Below are positions 18,494 to 27,392 of a stretch of 64,000 nucleotides of DNA, in pieces. The stretch is from Celeribacter persicus. Lineage in GTDB: Bacteria > Pseudomonadota > Alphaproteobacteria > Rhodobacterales > Rhodobacteraceae. Both the position numbers and the translations under genes were made by a program. Where the stretch lies: NCBI RefSeq assembly GCF_003050785.1, contig NZ_QAOH01000001.1, positions 496,001 to 560,000 on the forward strand, in the 5' to 3' direction. Positions within the stretch are counted from its first letter, which is position 1, and each line of letters begins with the position of its first letter. The notes beneath the pieces are model-generated. The model saw only the letters and a program-made list of their open reading frames with translations, did not search any database and had not been told where the DNA came from.

Positions 18494-19594
18494 ATGGCTC
18501 AGGTCACTTTGGACTCCGTCCGCAAAATCTACCCCAACGGCGTCGAGGCCGTCACCCCCGCCAGCTTCGCGATCAAGGACGGTGAGTTCGTCGTCCTCGT
18601 GGGCCCCTCGGGCTGTGGCAAGTCTACGCTCCTGCGCATGATCGCGGGGCTGGAGGACATCACCGAGGGCGCACTCACCATCGGCGAACGCGTGGTCAAC
18701 ACGCTCGATCCGGCGGATCGCGACATTGCCATGGTGTTTCAGAACTACGCACTCTACCCGCATATGACCGTGCGCAAAAACATCGCCTATGGTCTCAAGA
18801 ACCGCAAAACGCCGAAGGACGAGATCGCGCGCAAGGTCGATGAGGCGGCGAAGATGCTCAACCTCACCGAATATCTCGACCGCAAACCGGCGCAATTGTC
18901 TGGCGGGCAGCGTCAGCGCGTTGCCATGGGCCGCGCCATCGTGCGCGATCCGGCGCTGTTCCTGTTCGATGAACCTCTGTCGAACCTCGACGCCAAGCTG
19001 CGCAACCAGATGCGGATCGAGATCAAGGCGCTGCAACGTCGCCTTGGCGTCACCTCGATCTACGTCACTCACGATCAGGTCGAGGCCATGACCATGGCGG
19101 ATCGGATCATCGTGCTGAACGGCGGCAGGATCGAACAGATCGGCACACCGTCGGAGATTTATCACAACCCGGCCTCGACCTTTGTCGCCTCCTTCATGGG
19201 CGCGCCACCGATGAACCTCGTAGGTGCCGAGATGCAGGATGGCACTCTGAGCTTTGCCGGGCTGGAGCTGCCGGTGTCCTCCACACTGCGCGGGCCGGTC
19301 ACATTGGGACTACGCCCGGAGGACCTGATCATCGACCCGCATGGTCCGCTGGCCATGGAGGTCGAGTTGATCGAAGAGTTAGGCGCGCATCGTCTGTTGC
19401 ATGGGCAGGTCGACGGCCAGCGTCTCACCGTGCATCTCGCGAAGGAAGAGCAGGTTGCGCTCGGGCCCCTGCGCCTGTCCTGCCGGGAGCAGAATCTCTG
19501 CCTGTTCCATCCCGAGAGCGGCAAGCGCATGGAGACCTCATTCTCCCTGAATTTGACGGAACACAGTCCTGACGCCGCAGAGGCGCGGGCATGA
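18494..19594 (+). CDS. ugpC: Glycerol-3-phosphate ABC transporter ATPase UgpC
   Basis: 366 residues of the MalK/UgpC type. Walker [11 protein letters not shown]-loop [11 protein letters not shown], signature LSGGQRQR, Walker [18 protein letters not shown], switch [14 protein letters not shown]. The C-terminal about 120 residues are the TOBE/OB regulatory domain ([14 protein letters not shown]). Overlaps the next gene by 4 bases (ATGA). Confidence 0.93.
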   Translation: MAQVTLDSVRKIYPNGVEAVTPASFAIKDGEFVVLVGPSGCGKSTLLRMIAGLEDITEGALTIGERVVNTLDPADRDIAMVFQNYALYPHMTVRKNIAYGLKNRKTPKDEIARKVDEAAKMLNLTEYLDRKPAQLSGGQRQRVAMGRAIVRDPALFLFDEPLSNLDAKLRNQMRIEIKALQRRLGVTSIYVTHDQVEAMTMADRIIVLNGGRIEQIGTPSEIYHNPASTFVASFMGAPPMNLVGAEMQDGTLSFAGLELPVSSTLRGPVTLGLRPEDLIIDPHGPLAMEVELIEELGAHRLLHGQVDGQRLTVHLAKEEQVALGPLRLSCREQNLCLFHPESGKRMETSFSLNLTEHSPDAAEARA

Positions 19595-20586
19595 TCTCCC
19601 TGCTCGACACCCTGCCGCCCGTCACTGACGACCAGCGTACCACTCTTCTGAATGCACCACGCACCGAAGAGGCGCATCGGGCGATGATGGCGGAGGTTCT
19701 GGCAATGAATGCGGTGCAGATCGGCGGCACGGCGACACAAAAGGTTCTGCCACGGGACATCACCATCGCCGCATGGAATGTCGAACGCTGCCTGTTCCCC
19801 AAAGACACCGCCGCGCATCTCATGTCGCTTGCGCCCGACGTGGTGCTACTCTCCGAACTCGATCACGGCATGGCTCGCACGGGCCAACGCCACACAACGG
19901 CAGAGATAGCTACGGAGCTGGGCATGGGCTATGCTTTCGGCGTTGAGTTTTTCGAAATGGGGCTGGGTGGACCGACGGAGCGGCACTTCTGCACCGACGA
20001 TGTCAACGCGCTTGGCTGGCACGGCAATGCGGTGCTTTCCAAAGTGCCATTCGATAAGGTCACGCTGATCCGGCTCGACGATCACGGACACTGGTTTTCC
20101 GAAGCCAGCGGTGCCGACCCGGAGCAACCGCGTCTTGGTGGGCGTATGGCGATTGCCGCCGTTCTGCCCACTGCCGAAGGCGAGTTCTGCGTCGTTTCCA
20201 CCCATCTTGAAAGCAATGCTGGCCCTCAACAGCGGCACGCTCAATTCGAGATTCTGCTCGACGCCATCGAAGACTTCGCACCCGGTGTTCCGGTGCTGAT
20301 CGGCGGCGATCTGAATACCGGCAATCACATCCCGCCGAATTTCGACCACCGCGACGAAACCCTGTTTGATCTGGGCGAAAAACGAGGTTTTGAATGGAGC
20401 TTCACCGCCGAGGGCATGACCACCCGGCCCTCGCTGATCACACCGCACCCCGAGCGGGTGATGAAACTCGACTGGATTGCGGCCCGTGACATGCGTTGTC
20501 TGGATAAGGGCATCCTGTCTTCGCTCGACGCCTCCGGTCGCCCTCTGGCCGATCACGATTGCGTCTGGGCGCGGGTCGCTCTCTGA
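19591..20586 (+). CDS. Endonuclease/exonuclease/phosphatase family protein, putative phosphodiesterase in ugp operon
   Basis: 331 residues of the EEP fold. Catalytic landmarks are present: AAWNVER, SELDHG (metal-binding Glu), [11 protein letters not shown] (His), GGDLNTGN (Asp-Asn) and LADHD (Asp-His pair). No signal peptide, so cytoplasmic. E. coli places the glycerophosphodiester phosphodiesterase ugpQ at this operon position; this protein is unrelated in fold but could do an equivalent job, which is inference from position and its translational coupling to ugpC. Confidence 0.75.
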   Translation: MISLLDTLPPVTDDQRTTLLNAPRTEEAHRAMMAEVLAMNAVQIGGTATQKVLPRDITIAAWNVERCLFPKDTAAHLMSLAPDVVLLSELDHGMARTGQRHTTAEIATELGMGYAFGVEFFEMGLGGPTERHFCTDDVNALGWHGNAVLSKVPFDKVTLIRLDDHGHWFSEASGADPEQPRLGGRMAIAAVLPTAEGEFCVVSTHLESNAGPQQRHAQFEILLDAIEDFAPGVPVLIGGDLNTGNHIPPNFDHRDETLFDLGEKRGFEWSFTAEGMTTRPSLITPHPERVMKLDWIAARDMRCLDKGILSSLDASGRPLADHDCVWARVAL

Positions 20587-20589
20587 ACC

Positions 20590-21192
20590 TCAGGGGCGAG
20601 CAAGCAGAAGGCCGAGGCTCGCCCGAATCCGTTGTTCCAGCGCCTCGTGGGTTTCGCCCGTGAACATGTAGCCGCAGCTCAGTGTCACGGAATATATGGA
20701 AATCGCCCGCATCCGGGCTTCTTCCGGCGTGAACCCGATGGCGGCGAACTGTCGGGCGAAAAAATTCAACCGTTCCGCGTCGACCTCCGTCAATCCGGCG
20801 CGCACAGCCTCCTCGCTTTGGCTCCATTGCCGCATCGCGACTTCAGAGGCGATGTCGTAATCGCCCAGCGTAACAAACTCGACCACATGCCAGATGCGAT
20901 CCTCTGGCCGTGCGTAGCGCTCTTCGACATGGCGGATCAGGCCGGTGGTTTCCCGCCCGCGCCAATAGGCAAAGAGGTTGTCGAGAAAATCCTGGCGGTC
21001 CTGAAAGTGCCAATAGAAGCTGCCCTTGGTGACATTCATCGCCTTGCAAACCTGGTCGATCCGAAGGCCACCGGGGCCGGTCTGACCGAGAATGACGAGG
21101 CCGGCATCGCACCAATCCTCTTTGCTCAGACGATCTTCTTTCAATCGTCCCGAATGGGAGCCGTTCTTTCGTACCATACCTGTTTTCACCAC
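20590..21192 (-). CDS. TetR/AcrR family transcriptional regulator
   Basis: 200 residues. N-terminal helix-turn-helix about 30-70 (GPGGLRIDQVCKAMNVTKGSFYWHFQDRQDFLDNLF, the TetR recognition region) and a ligand-binding C-terminal domain. GTG at 21192 follows GGGA; an ATG at 21177 is an alternative. It is divergent from a dioxygenase-led gene cluster, and the gap has two copies of ATACT-N4-AGTAT, likely its operators. Confidence 0.85.
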   Translation of the reverse strand: MVKTGMVRKNGSHSGRLKEDRLSKEDWCDAGLVILGQTGPGGLRIDQVCKAMNVTKGSFYWHFQDRQDFLDNLFAYWRGRETTGLIRHVEERYARPEDRIWHVVEFVTLGDYDIASEVAMRQWSQSEEAVRAGLTEVDAERLNFFARQFAAIGFTPEEARMRAISIYSVTLSCGYMFTGETHEALEQRIRASLGLLLARP

Positions 21193-21300
21193 TTTACTAT
21201 TCCCTGTTGCGATCTGCGAAGAAATTCCGCGACGCTTTGTGCCTGTTTTAACGGCAATTTTCCGTATCTGACAATCGCAAGGTTATTATTTTAAATTTCA

Positions 21301-21314
21301 ATACTAAAAAGTAT
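21301..21314. promoter_or_regulatory. Candidate TetR operator O1
   Basis: Perfect inverted repeat ATACT-AAAA-AGTAT. It shares both half-sites with O2 at 21344-21357, 43 bp centre to centre (about four helical turns), between the divergent tetR and dioxygenase genes. Confidence 0.6.
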
Positions 21315-21343
21315 TGACTGAAATTCCCGTCACACGAATGTCT

Positions 21344-21357
21344 ATACTATAAAGTAT
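21344..21357. promoter_or_regulatory. Candidate TetR operator O2
   Basis: Perfect inverted repeat ATACT-ATAA-AGTAT overlapping a TATACT -10-like box, so a bound repressor would block the dioxygenase promoter. Confidence 0.6.
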
Positions 21358-21494
21358 GGAGATTCGACATCATGCATCGCAGACATGAAGCCACAAAGTC
21401 CTGCGGCGCTTGCGCCGTTTGCACCTGTTACGGCGAAAGCGTCGTCTCCGCACCGGAACACCACGCACACGCACAGGCTGGAAAGGACCAGAGC

Positions 21495-22478
21495 ATGAGC
21501 ATCATTCTGACAGACAAGATCACCAGTCCCGCGGCCTGGGTCGCCCGCGATTTCGACCGGGACGACAGTTGGATTCATCCGCTGAGCACCGCGCATATCG
21601 ACGCCATCGACGCCGCGCTCGCCGGGTTGAAGACCAAGGGTCTGAGCTTTCCGAATTTCACCCGCGCGGATTTCCCGCTCGGCGATCTGGAAGCGGAACT
21701 GGCACGCTGTGCTGATGAACTGGAAAACGGGCGCGGGTTTCTCGTACTGCGTGGTTTGCCGGTCGAGAAATACACCGACGCGGAGATCGACACGCTCTAT
21801 TTCGGCATCGGCCTGCACCTTGGCGAGCCGGTCGGACAAAATCCGCGCGGCGATCTGATCGGCAAGGTCATGGCCGTGGGCGACGCCGGAAAAAAGGACA
21901 CCCGCGTTTACGAAACCAACCTCTACCTGCCGTATCACTCCGACCCCTCCGACGTGGTCGGCCTCCTGTCCGTGCGCAAGGCGCGCGAGGGCGGGCTCAG
22001 TAGCCTGATCAGCGTCGCCTCGATCTACAATGTGATCCAGGAAGAGCACCGCGAATTCCTCGGGCTCTACTATCGCCCGTGGTATTTCTCGCATCTCTGC
22101 GAAGATACCCCGTCACTGTCGCCGATCTTCAGCTTTTACGAGGGCAAATTGAGTTGCCGCTATCTGCGGCAATATCTCGAACTGGGCCATGAAATCATGA
22201 AACAGCCACTCTCCAAGGTGGAGGTCGAGGCGCTGGACCTGTTCGATGCGATCATCGGCACAGATGCGCTGCGGCTCGACATGATGCTGGAGCCCGGCGA
22301 TCTGCAATTCGCCAACAATTACGCGGTGCTGCATTCGCGCAACGCCTTCCTCGACCATGACGAGCCGGAGAAGATGCGCAAGCTGCTGCGGCTTTGGCTG
22401 AAGATGCCGAACGCCCGGCAACTGGCCCCGGAGTTCCCCGGACGTAACGGTTTTCCACTGCCTGAAAAGGCCGCGTAA
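21495..22478 (+). CDS. TauD/TfdA family 2-oxoglutarate-dependent dioxygenase
   Basis: 327 residues. The iron motif HxD is present (YLPYHSDPSDVVGL) and the distal histidine lies in NNYAVLHSRNAF, followed by KLLRLWLKMPNARQL, with an arginine where TauD-family enzymes hold 2-oxoglutarate. The substrate is unknown. I chose ATG 21495, which gives a family-like N-terminus and has GGAAAGGA upstream; the in-frame ATG at 21372 also has a GGAG and would add 41 residues including CGACAVCTC. Controlled, I infer, by the divergent TetR protein. Confidence 0.82.
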   Translation: MSIILTDKITSPAAWVARDFDRDDSWIHPLSTAHIDAIDAALAGLKTKGLSFPNFTRADFPLGDLEAELARCADELENGRGFLVLRGLPVEKYTDAEIDTLYFGIGLHLGEPVGQNPRGDLIGKVMAVGDAGKKDTRVYETNLYLPYHSDPSDVVGLLSVRKAREGGLSSLISVASIYNVIQEEHREFLGLYYRPWYFSHLCEDTPSLSPIFSFYEGKLSCRYLRQYLELGHEIMKQPLSKVEVEALDLFDAIIGTDALRLDMMLEPGDLQFANNYAVLHSRNAFLDHDEPEKMRKLLRLWLKMPNARQLAPEFPGRNGFPLPEKAA

Positions 22479-22922
22479 ACGGATCTCTCCCGCATGAATC
22501 AAGGCCGTGCCTCGCTCTTCGAGCGGGGCATATATAAGGGAAATATACCGTTATTGCAGCGCAGAATGATGGAGATGAACGCGGGAAACCTTGGGACACG
22601 GTCCGAAAAACCATCCTCCTGCCCTCCCGGCTCAAATTTTGTGCAAACAGGTCAACCCGACGTATCCACATGAATAATCATAAAAATTCAGAATCACAGA
22701 CGCGCTCATCACAAGCGCAATCAGGAATTCACAACGGCAACCGACATCCTCGCTTCCCCGGACGGCAATCTGTCGTAATATTCACTTAATTCCGAACAAG
22801 AACATCGGGAATCGCACAAACAGACACACAGGATCGGACAGCGGGGCACCTGAACGTCCCGGACCTGTCCCCAAAACAAACCCCGCGCTCGACGGGGTGT
22901 CGACAACCATCAGGGAAACCAC
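22479..22922. other. 444-base gap between dioxygenase and TRAP binding-protein genes
   Basis: No convincing gene on either strand. A hairpin ACCCCG-CGCTCGA-CGGGGT sits just before the TRAP gene at about 22881-22899. No further ATACT-N4-AGTAT operator was found. The length suggests a separate promoter for the downstream genes. Confidence 0.45.
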
Positions 22923-23933
22923 ATGAAACATCTTTTGCCCGCAACCGCACTCTCGCTTCTGCTCGCAGGCCCGTCTTTCGCCGAAACCGTCCTGACGGTC
23001 GCGAACTGGCTGCCGCCGTCGCACCCGCTCGTCTCCGAGGTGATCGTGCCGATGACCGAAGAAATCGCCGAGGCCACCGCCGGCGAGGTGGTCGCCAATA
23101 TCCTGCCTGCACCGCTCGGAGCGCCGGGCGCGCATTTCGACTTCGCAGTGAACGGCGTGGCCGACATCACCTTCGCCGTGCAAGGCTATAGCCCGGGCCG
23201 GTTCAAGACCACCAACGTCGCCGAAATTCCCTTCTTGGGAGACAGCGCCGAAGTGACCTCTGTCGCTTACTGGCGCACTTGGGACGCCATGCTGAAAGAC
23301 GCGGGCGAATACGATCAGGTCAAGGTACTCGCGGTCTTCACCCACGGTCCCGGCGAGATTTTCCTGAAAGACACCGATCCGACGTCGATCAATCTCATGG
23401 AAGGCCAGAAAATCCGCGTCGGCGGTGGCATCGTGCATGAAATCGCAACCAAGCTCGGCGCGGTGCCGGTCGAAGGCCCCTCCTCGAAAGCCTATGAACT
23501 TTTGTCGCAAGGCGTCGCGGACGGCATCCTGTTTCCCTATGAATCGGTGAGCTTCTTCGGCCTGATCCCGCAGCTCGACATCGGCGTGTCCGTGCCGGGT
23601 GGGCTTTACAACACCTCCTTCTACATCGTGATGAACAAGGCGAAATACGACAGCCTGACGCCTGAGCAACAGGCCGCCATCGACAGCGTGACCGGAGAAC
23701 ATCTCGCCCGTATGGCCGGGCAGATGTGGGATCGCGCCGATGCCGCCGGCCTCGAAGCGATGGAGGGTAAGATTGCCGTAACGCCCGCGACCGAGGAACA
23801 GCTTGCGGCGTGGAAGGAAAGCCTTCAGCCGATCATCGACGCGAAGCTCGCGCAAGTGTCGGAAACCGGCGTGGACGGCCCGGCGGCCTATGAAATGATG
23901 CTCTCCGAGATCGCCAAGCTCTCGGCGGAATAA
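22923..23933 (+). CDS. TRAP transporter substrate-binding protein (DctP family)
   Basis: 336 residues. Signal peptide MKHLLPATALSLLLAGPSFA, then the DctP-type fold (VLTVANWLPPSHPLVSEVI; QKIRVGGGIVHEIATKLGAVPV, including the conserved Arg that binds the substrate carboxylate). It is an orphan: no DctQ or DctM membrane subunit lies in the window, so its partner must be elsewhere. Followed by a terminator-like hairpin before the next gene. Confidence 0.85.
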   Translation: MKHLLPATALSLLLAGPSFAETVLTVANWLPPSHPLVSEVIVPMTEEIAEATAGEVVANILPAPLGAPGAHFDFAVNGVADITFAVQGYSPGRFKTTNVAEIPFLGDSAEVTSVAYWRTWDAMLKDAGEYDQVKVLAVFTHGPGEIFLKDTDPTSINLMEGQKIRVGGGIVHEIATKLGAVPVEGPSSKAYELLSQGVADGILFPYESVSFFGLIPQLDIGVSVPGGLYNTSFYIVMNKAKYDSLTPEQQAAIDSVTGEHLARMAGQMWDRADAAGLEAMEGKIAVTPATEEQLAAWKESLQPIIDAKLAQVSETGVDGPAAYEMMLSEIAKLSAE

Positions 23934-23942
23934 TCCCACACG

Positions 23943-23963
23943 GGGCCCGGTGCGCCCGGGCCC
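23943..23963 (+). terminator. Probable terminator after TRAP binding-protein gene
   Basis: 8-bp stem GGGCCCGG / CCGGGCCC, loop TGCGC, then TTTCC. The T-run is short, so read-through into the following reductase gene is likely. Confidence 0.55.
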
Positions 23964-24056
23964 TTTCCTCAACAGCGGAACACCCTTGCGAACGCCCTTT
24001 CGGGCGCATGGATGAGCTTTGTCCGCGCAACCGAACAAAAGACACCCACAAGAACC

Positions 24057-25085
24057 ATGACCACCCGACCTCTCGACATCGCCGTGATCGGCGCGGGCAA
24101 TATAGGAACCGCTATGGCGGCTTTGCTGTCGCACGCCGGTGCGCATGTACATCTTGTCGCCCGTGGCGTGCGGCTCTCCGAGGTGCGCGAGAAGGGCGTG
24201 ACGCTGGATGATCGGGGGAATGTGATCCATGCCCGGCCCGAAGCCTGTGATGCGCTGACCCGTCCGATGGATGCGGTGTTTCTCTGCGTGAAATCGCAAA
24301 GCCTTGCAGCGGCGGTCCGCGCCAATGCGGCGGGGATCGGGCCGGATACTTTGGTGATTCCAATGGTCAATGGCATGCCCTTCTGGTTTTTTGCCACGCC
24401 CGAGGGAATGGACGATATTCCCTATCTCGACCCACAGGGCGATCTGGCCGAACGGCTCTTCCCCCACCAAATTCTTGGGGCCGTATTGCTGATGACCGTG
24501 CGGATGGAGGGCAACCGGGCGCTGTCCTCCAACACGCCGACACTGAGCATCGGGCCGATCATCGAAGGCGCGGACCGCCCTCGGATCGCCGCCTTGATCG
24601 AAGTGCTCGAAGCGGGCGGCGTGCGTGTCGATCTGACCGAGGACATTCACCAGAAGGTGCTTGTGAAACTGCTCGCCAACCTCGCCACCAACCCGCTTAC
24701 CGCCCTGAGCGGCGCGACGCTCGAAGAGGTCGGCCAAAGGCCCGTGCTACGCGAGATCGCCACCCGACTTGCCACCGAGTTTCGCGACTGGGCAACCATG
24801 CAGGGGTTTACGCTGCCCGATAATGACTGGCTGGTCGATCTCATGATCGACGCCGGCCCCTTCCCGACCTCGATGCTTCAGGATGCCCGTGCGGGGCGTG
24901 CACTCGAACTCGATGCGATCTGCCGCGCGCCTCTGGCACTGTCCCGGCGTGATGGGACAGACATGCCGCTTCTGGCGCGGCTGATCGCGGAACTCGAAAC
25001 CCAATCCGCTCTTCCCTTATCCGAGACCGCTCTCCCCGCGGTGCTTGGCAGACTTTTCCCTGACACCGCTTTTTCGAAAGGATAA
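24057..25085 (+). CDS. Ketopantoate reductase family protein (ApbA/PanE)
   Basis: 342 residues. Rossmann motif IAVIGAGNIGTAMAALL at the N-terminus and the C-terminal helical domain with the catalytic lysine and following Asn (HQKVLVKLLANLATNP). PanE-type enzymes reduce 2-oxo acids with NADPH. In a catabolic cluster with an aldolase, a role on another 2-oxo acid rather than pantothenate is likely but unproven. The frame opens at 24012; ATG 24057 gives the normal distance to the Rossmann motif. Confidence 0.8.
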   Translation: MTTRPLDIAVIGAGNIGTAMAALLSHAGAHVHLVARGVRLSEVREKGVTLDDRGNVIHARPEACDALTRPMDAVFLCVKSQSLAAAVRANAAGIGPDTLVIPMVNGMPFWFFATPEGMDDIPYLDPQGDLAERLFPHQILGAVLLMTVRMEGNRALSSNTPTLSIGPIIEGADRPRIAALIEVLEAGGVRVDLTEDIHQKVLVKLLANLATNPLTALSGATLEEVGQRPVLREIATRLATEFRDWATMQGFTLPDNDWLVDLMIDAGPFPTSMLQDARAGRALELDAICRAPLALSRRDGTDMPLLARLIAELETQSALPLSETALPAVLGRLFPDTAFSKG

Positions 25086-25088
25086 GCC

Positions 25089-25862
25089 ATGAACACCACG
25101 ACAACCGCAATCAAGGATGCAACGCCCATGGCAGGCATGACCGAAGAGGAATTGCGTGTCCAACTGGCCGATTTCTACCATCTCGTGAGCTACCTCGGCT
25201 GGACCGAGCTGATCTTCAACCACATTTCCGTCCGTCTTCCCGGTGAGGACCATGCCTATCTGGTGAACCCGATGGGGCTGCACTACGACGAGGTGACGCC
25301 GGAGAACCTTCTGGTCGTGGGCGTCGATGGCAAGCTCAAGCGTGAAAGCCCCTACAGACCGAACCCGGCGGGCTTTGCCCTTCACGGTGTGATCCACGAA
25401 CACCGCCCGGATGTGGGCTGTATCGCCCATACGCACACCACGCCGATCTCCGCCATCGTGATGAAAGAGGCTGCAATCGACCATAACAATTTCAACGGCG
25501 CGCAGCTTTACGGTCGCGTTGCCTATCACGATTTCGAAGGCATCACGATCTATAGCGATGAGCGTGACCGGATGCTCAAAAGCCTTGGCGACAAGCACGT
25601 TCTGGTGCTGCGCAACCATGGGATCGCGGTATGCGAGGCGGATATTCCTCTGACTTTCTTCCTGCTCTGGACCGTGCAGCGCGCGGCCGAGATCCAATGC
25701 GCCGCCGCTGCGATCCCCGGACCGAATGTGCAATTGCCTGAGGCGACAAAACGGAAATGCGCTGAGGACGCCCAACGTCTCAAGGACAACGCCGCTTTCG
25801 CGACGCTGCTCTTCGATGCGATGGTCCGCAAGATGAAACGCGAGCGCCCCGAGTTTGCGTAA
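25089..25862 (+). CDS. Class II aldolase/adducin family protein
   Basis: 257 residues. Zinc ligands appear as AHTHTTPIS (two His) and RNHGIAV (third His), the pattern of fuculose-phosphate aldolase relatives; N-terminal SYLGWTELIFNHISVRLPG is the usual family opening. Many members without sugar context are aldolases or decarboxylases of hydroxy-acids. Starts three bases after the PanE-like gene, so they form one operon; the function is probably linked to the product of that reductase. Confidence 0.82.
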   Translation: MNTTTTAIKDATPMAGMTEEELRVQLADFYHLVSYLGWTELIFNHISVRLPGEDHAYLVNPMGLHYDEVTPENLLVVGVDGKLKRESPYRPNPAGFALHGVIHEHRPDVGCIAHTHTTPISAIVMKEAAIDHNNFNGAQLYGRVAYHDFEGITIYSDERDRMLKSLGDKHVLVLRNHGIAVCEADIPLTFFLLWTVQRAAEIQCAAAAIPGPNVQLPEATKRKCAEDAQRLKDNAAFATLLFDAMVRKMKRERPEFA

Positions 25863-25868
25863 ATGCAG

Positions 25869-25887
25869 AGGGGCGAAAAGCGCCCCT
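25869..25887. terminator. Bidirectional terminator between convergent genes
   Basis: 7-bp stem AGGGGCG / CGCCCCT with loop AAAAG between the class II aldolase gene and ggpS. Its last base is also in the ggpS stop codon. No long T-run on either side. Confidence 0.5.
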
Positions 25888-27389
25888 TACGCCGCAGGAG
25901 ACACCAGCGCGGGCAGGACACCTGCCCCGAAGGCCTGCATCTGATCCTCCGCCCAGAACCGGATATCCTGTTTGACGACCATGGCACGGTTGGCCTTCAT
26001 TCGCCCCTTACGATCCTCGGCCTCCATGTCGAGCGCGAACTGGATCGCCCCGTCCATCGACTTGTGAGAGAACGGGTTGGTCGGCACGGCAGCGGCCAGT
26101 TCTACCGCAGCACCGGCGAACTCGGAAAGCACCAGAACCCCGTCCAGATCAGTGCGGGCGGCACAGAATTCCTTGCACACAAGGTTCATCCCATCGGCCA
26201 AAGGCGTGATCCAGGCCACATCGGCAGCCCGGTAATAAGCGACGAGGTCGGTGAACTTCACAGGCCGGGAAATCAGCGCCACGGGTTGCCATTCGAACGA
26301 GCCATACCGCCCATTGATCCGCCCGGCGAGTTGTTCCAGCGTCTGCTGGATTTCCTCATAGGCGGTCATGTTGGAATTGGCCGCGACAGAAACATGCATC
26401 AACCGCACCTTGCCACGTAGGTCGGGTCGTGCCTCAAGAAGCCTCTCGAAACTTTCGAGCTGTTCGATCCCACCCTTGGTATAATCGGTGCGTCCGACGG
26501 ACAGCAGGAGCTTTGCCTCGCCCAGTTCCGACTTGATCGCCTCGACCTTGCGCGTGGTTTCTTCGCGGGCGGCGACCTCTTCGATATAGGACACATCGAC
26601 GCCCACCGGGCTGGCCTGAAGCCGGATCGTGCGATCTTCATAGCCGATCTCGGTGACCACGGATTGCTCAGACAGAGCGGAGCTTTCCGCCGCCAGTTCC
26701 GGTTTGACCTTCTCACGCTTCAGGGTGTCCACCTCCAGAAGCGAGCGCGCGGCAGAGACAAAGTTGTTCACGTAGCGCGGAATGTGGAAGCCCACGACAT
26801 CGCAGGCCAGCAGGCTTTCGAGAATTTCCTTGCGCCACGGCAGCACGTTGAAAATATCTGCGCTCGGAAACGGCGTATGGTGGAAAAAGCTGATCTTCAC
26901 ATCCGGGCGCAGTTTGCGCAGATAGCCGGGCACCAGCCACAGGTTGTAATCGTGAATCCACACCACCGCGCCGGAGGCGGCCTCGGCGGCGGCGGCCTCA
27001 GCAAAGGCCCAGTTCACCTCGCGAAAAGTCGGCCAGTCCACGGGGTCGTAATTATAGCGTTCTTTAAAACCGTGCAGGATCGGCCAGAAGGCCTCTTTCG
27101 AAGAGACATGGTAGAAACTCGTCACCTGCTCCGGCGTCAGCGGAAGACGCGACACGGTGTATTTGCCATAGGCATCGTCAATTTCGATGACTCGCTCGAA
27201 CTCGGGATTGGCCGGGTCCTCGGCATGTTTCCACGCGATCCACGCACCCTTGTCGAACCGGCCGAAGAAACTCTTGAGCGTCGGCACGATGCCATTGGGA
27301 CTTTTGTTTTCGCGATATTCGATTTTGCCATTCACCTCGACTTCTTCGTAGGGCTGGCGGTGGTAGACGATCACCAGATCGGATGGCAT
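25887..27389 (-). CDS. ggpS: Glucosylglycerol-phosphate synthase
   Basis: 500 residues of glycosyltransferase family 20. The sequence follows GgpS rather than trehalose-phosphate synthase: it opens [18 protein letters not shown], then [49 protein letters not shown] and [19 protein letters not shown]. GgpS joins glucose from ADP-glucose to sn-glycerol-3-phosphate in the cytoplasm, the first committed step to the compatible solute glucosylglycerol. The linked gpsA, which makes glycerol-3-phosphate, supports the call over OtsA. Third gene of the operon. Confidence 0.9.
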   Translation of the reverse strand: MPSDLVIVYHRQPYEEVEVNGKIEYRENKSPNGIVPTLKSFFGRFDKGAWIAWKHAEDPANPEFERVIEIDDAYGKYTVSRLPLTPEQVTSFYHVSSKEAFWPILHGFKERYNYDPVDWPTFREVNWAFAEAAAAEAASGAVVWIHDYNLWLVPGYLRKLRPDVKISFFHHTPFPSADIFNVLPWRKEILESLLACDVVGFHIPRYVNNFVSAARSLLEVDTLKREKVKPELAAESSALSEQSVVTEIGYEDRTIRLQASPVGVDVSYIEEVAAREETTRKVEAIKSELGEAKLLLSVGRTDYTKGGIEQLESFERLLEARPDLRGKVRLMHVSVAANSNMTAYEEIQQTLEQLAGRINGRYGSFEWQPVALISRPVKFTDLVAYYRAADVAWITPLADGMNLVCKEFCAARTDLDGVLVLSEFAGAAVELAAAVPTNPFSHKSMDGAIQFALDMEAEDRKGRMKANRAMVVKQDIRFWAEDQMQAFGAGVLPALVSPAA

Positions 27390-27392
27390 GGA

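Larger units (their letters stand above)
21193..21494. other. Divergent promoter region, about 300 bases
   Basis: AT-richer than the neighbouring genes. It contains the two ATACT-N4-AGTAT palindromes listed separately, TTGACT at 21314-21319 and TATACT at 21343-21348, but their 23-base spacing is too long for a normal promoter pair. The last 123 bases (21372-21494) are open in frame with the dioxygenase and encode a Cys-rich peptide; see the finding there. Confidence 0.55.

Noticed and set aside
22782-24737. A 650-codon open frame on the minus strand
   Set aside because: Antisense of the TRAP binding-protein and reductase genes, which have signal peptide and Rossmann motifs. Shadow frame.
25887-27389. 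Trehalose-6-phosphate synthase (OtsA) as name for the GT20 gene
   Set aside because: Sequence blocks follow GgpS and the operon has gpsA, not otsB.
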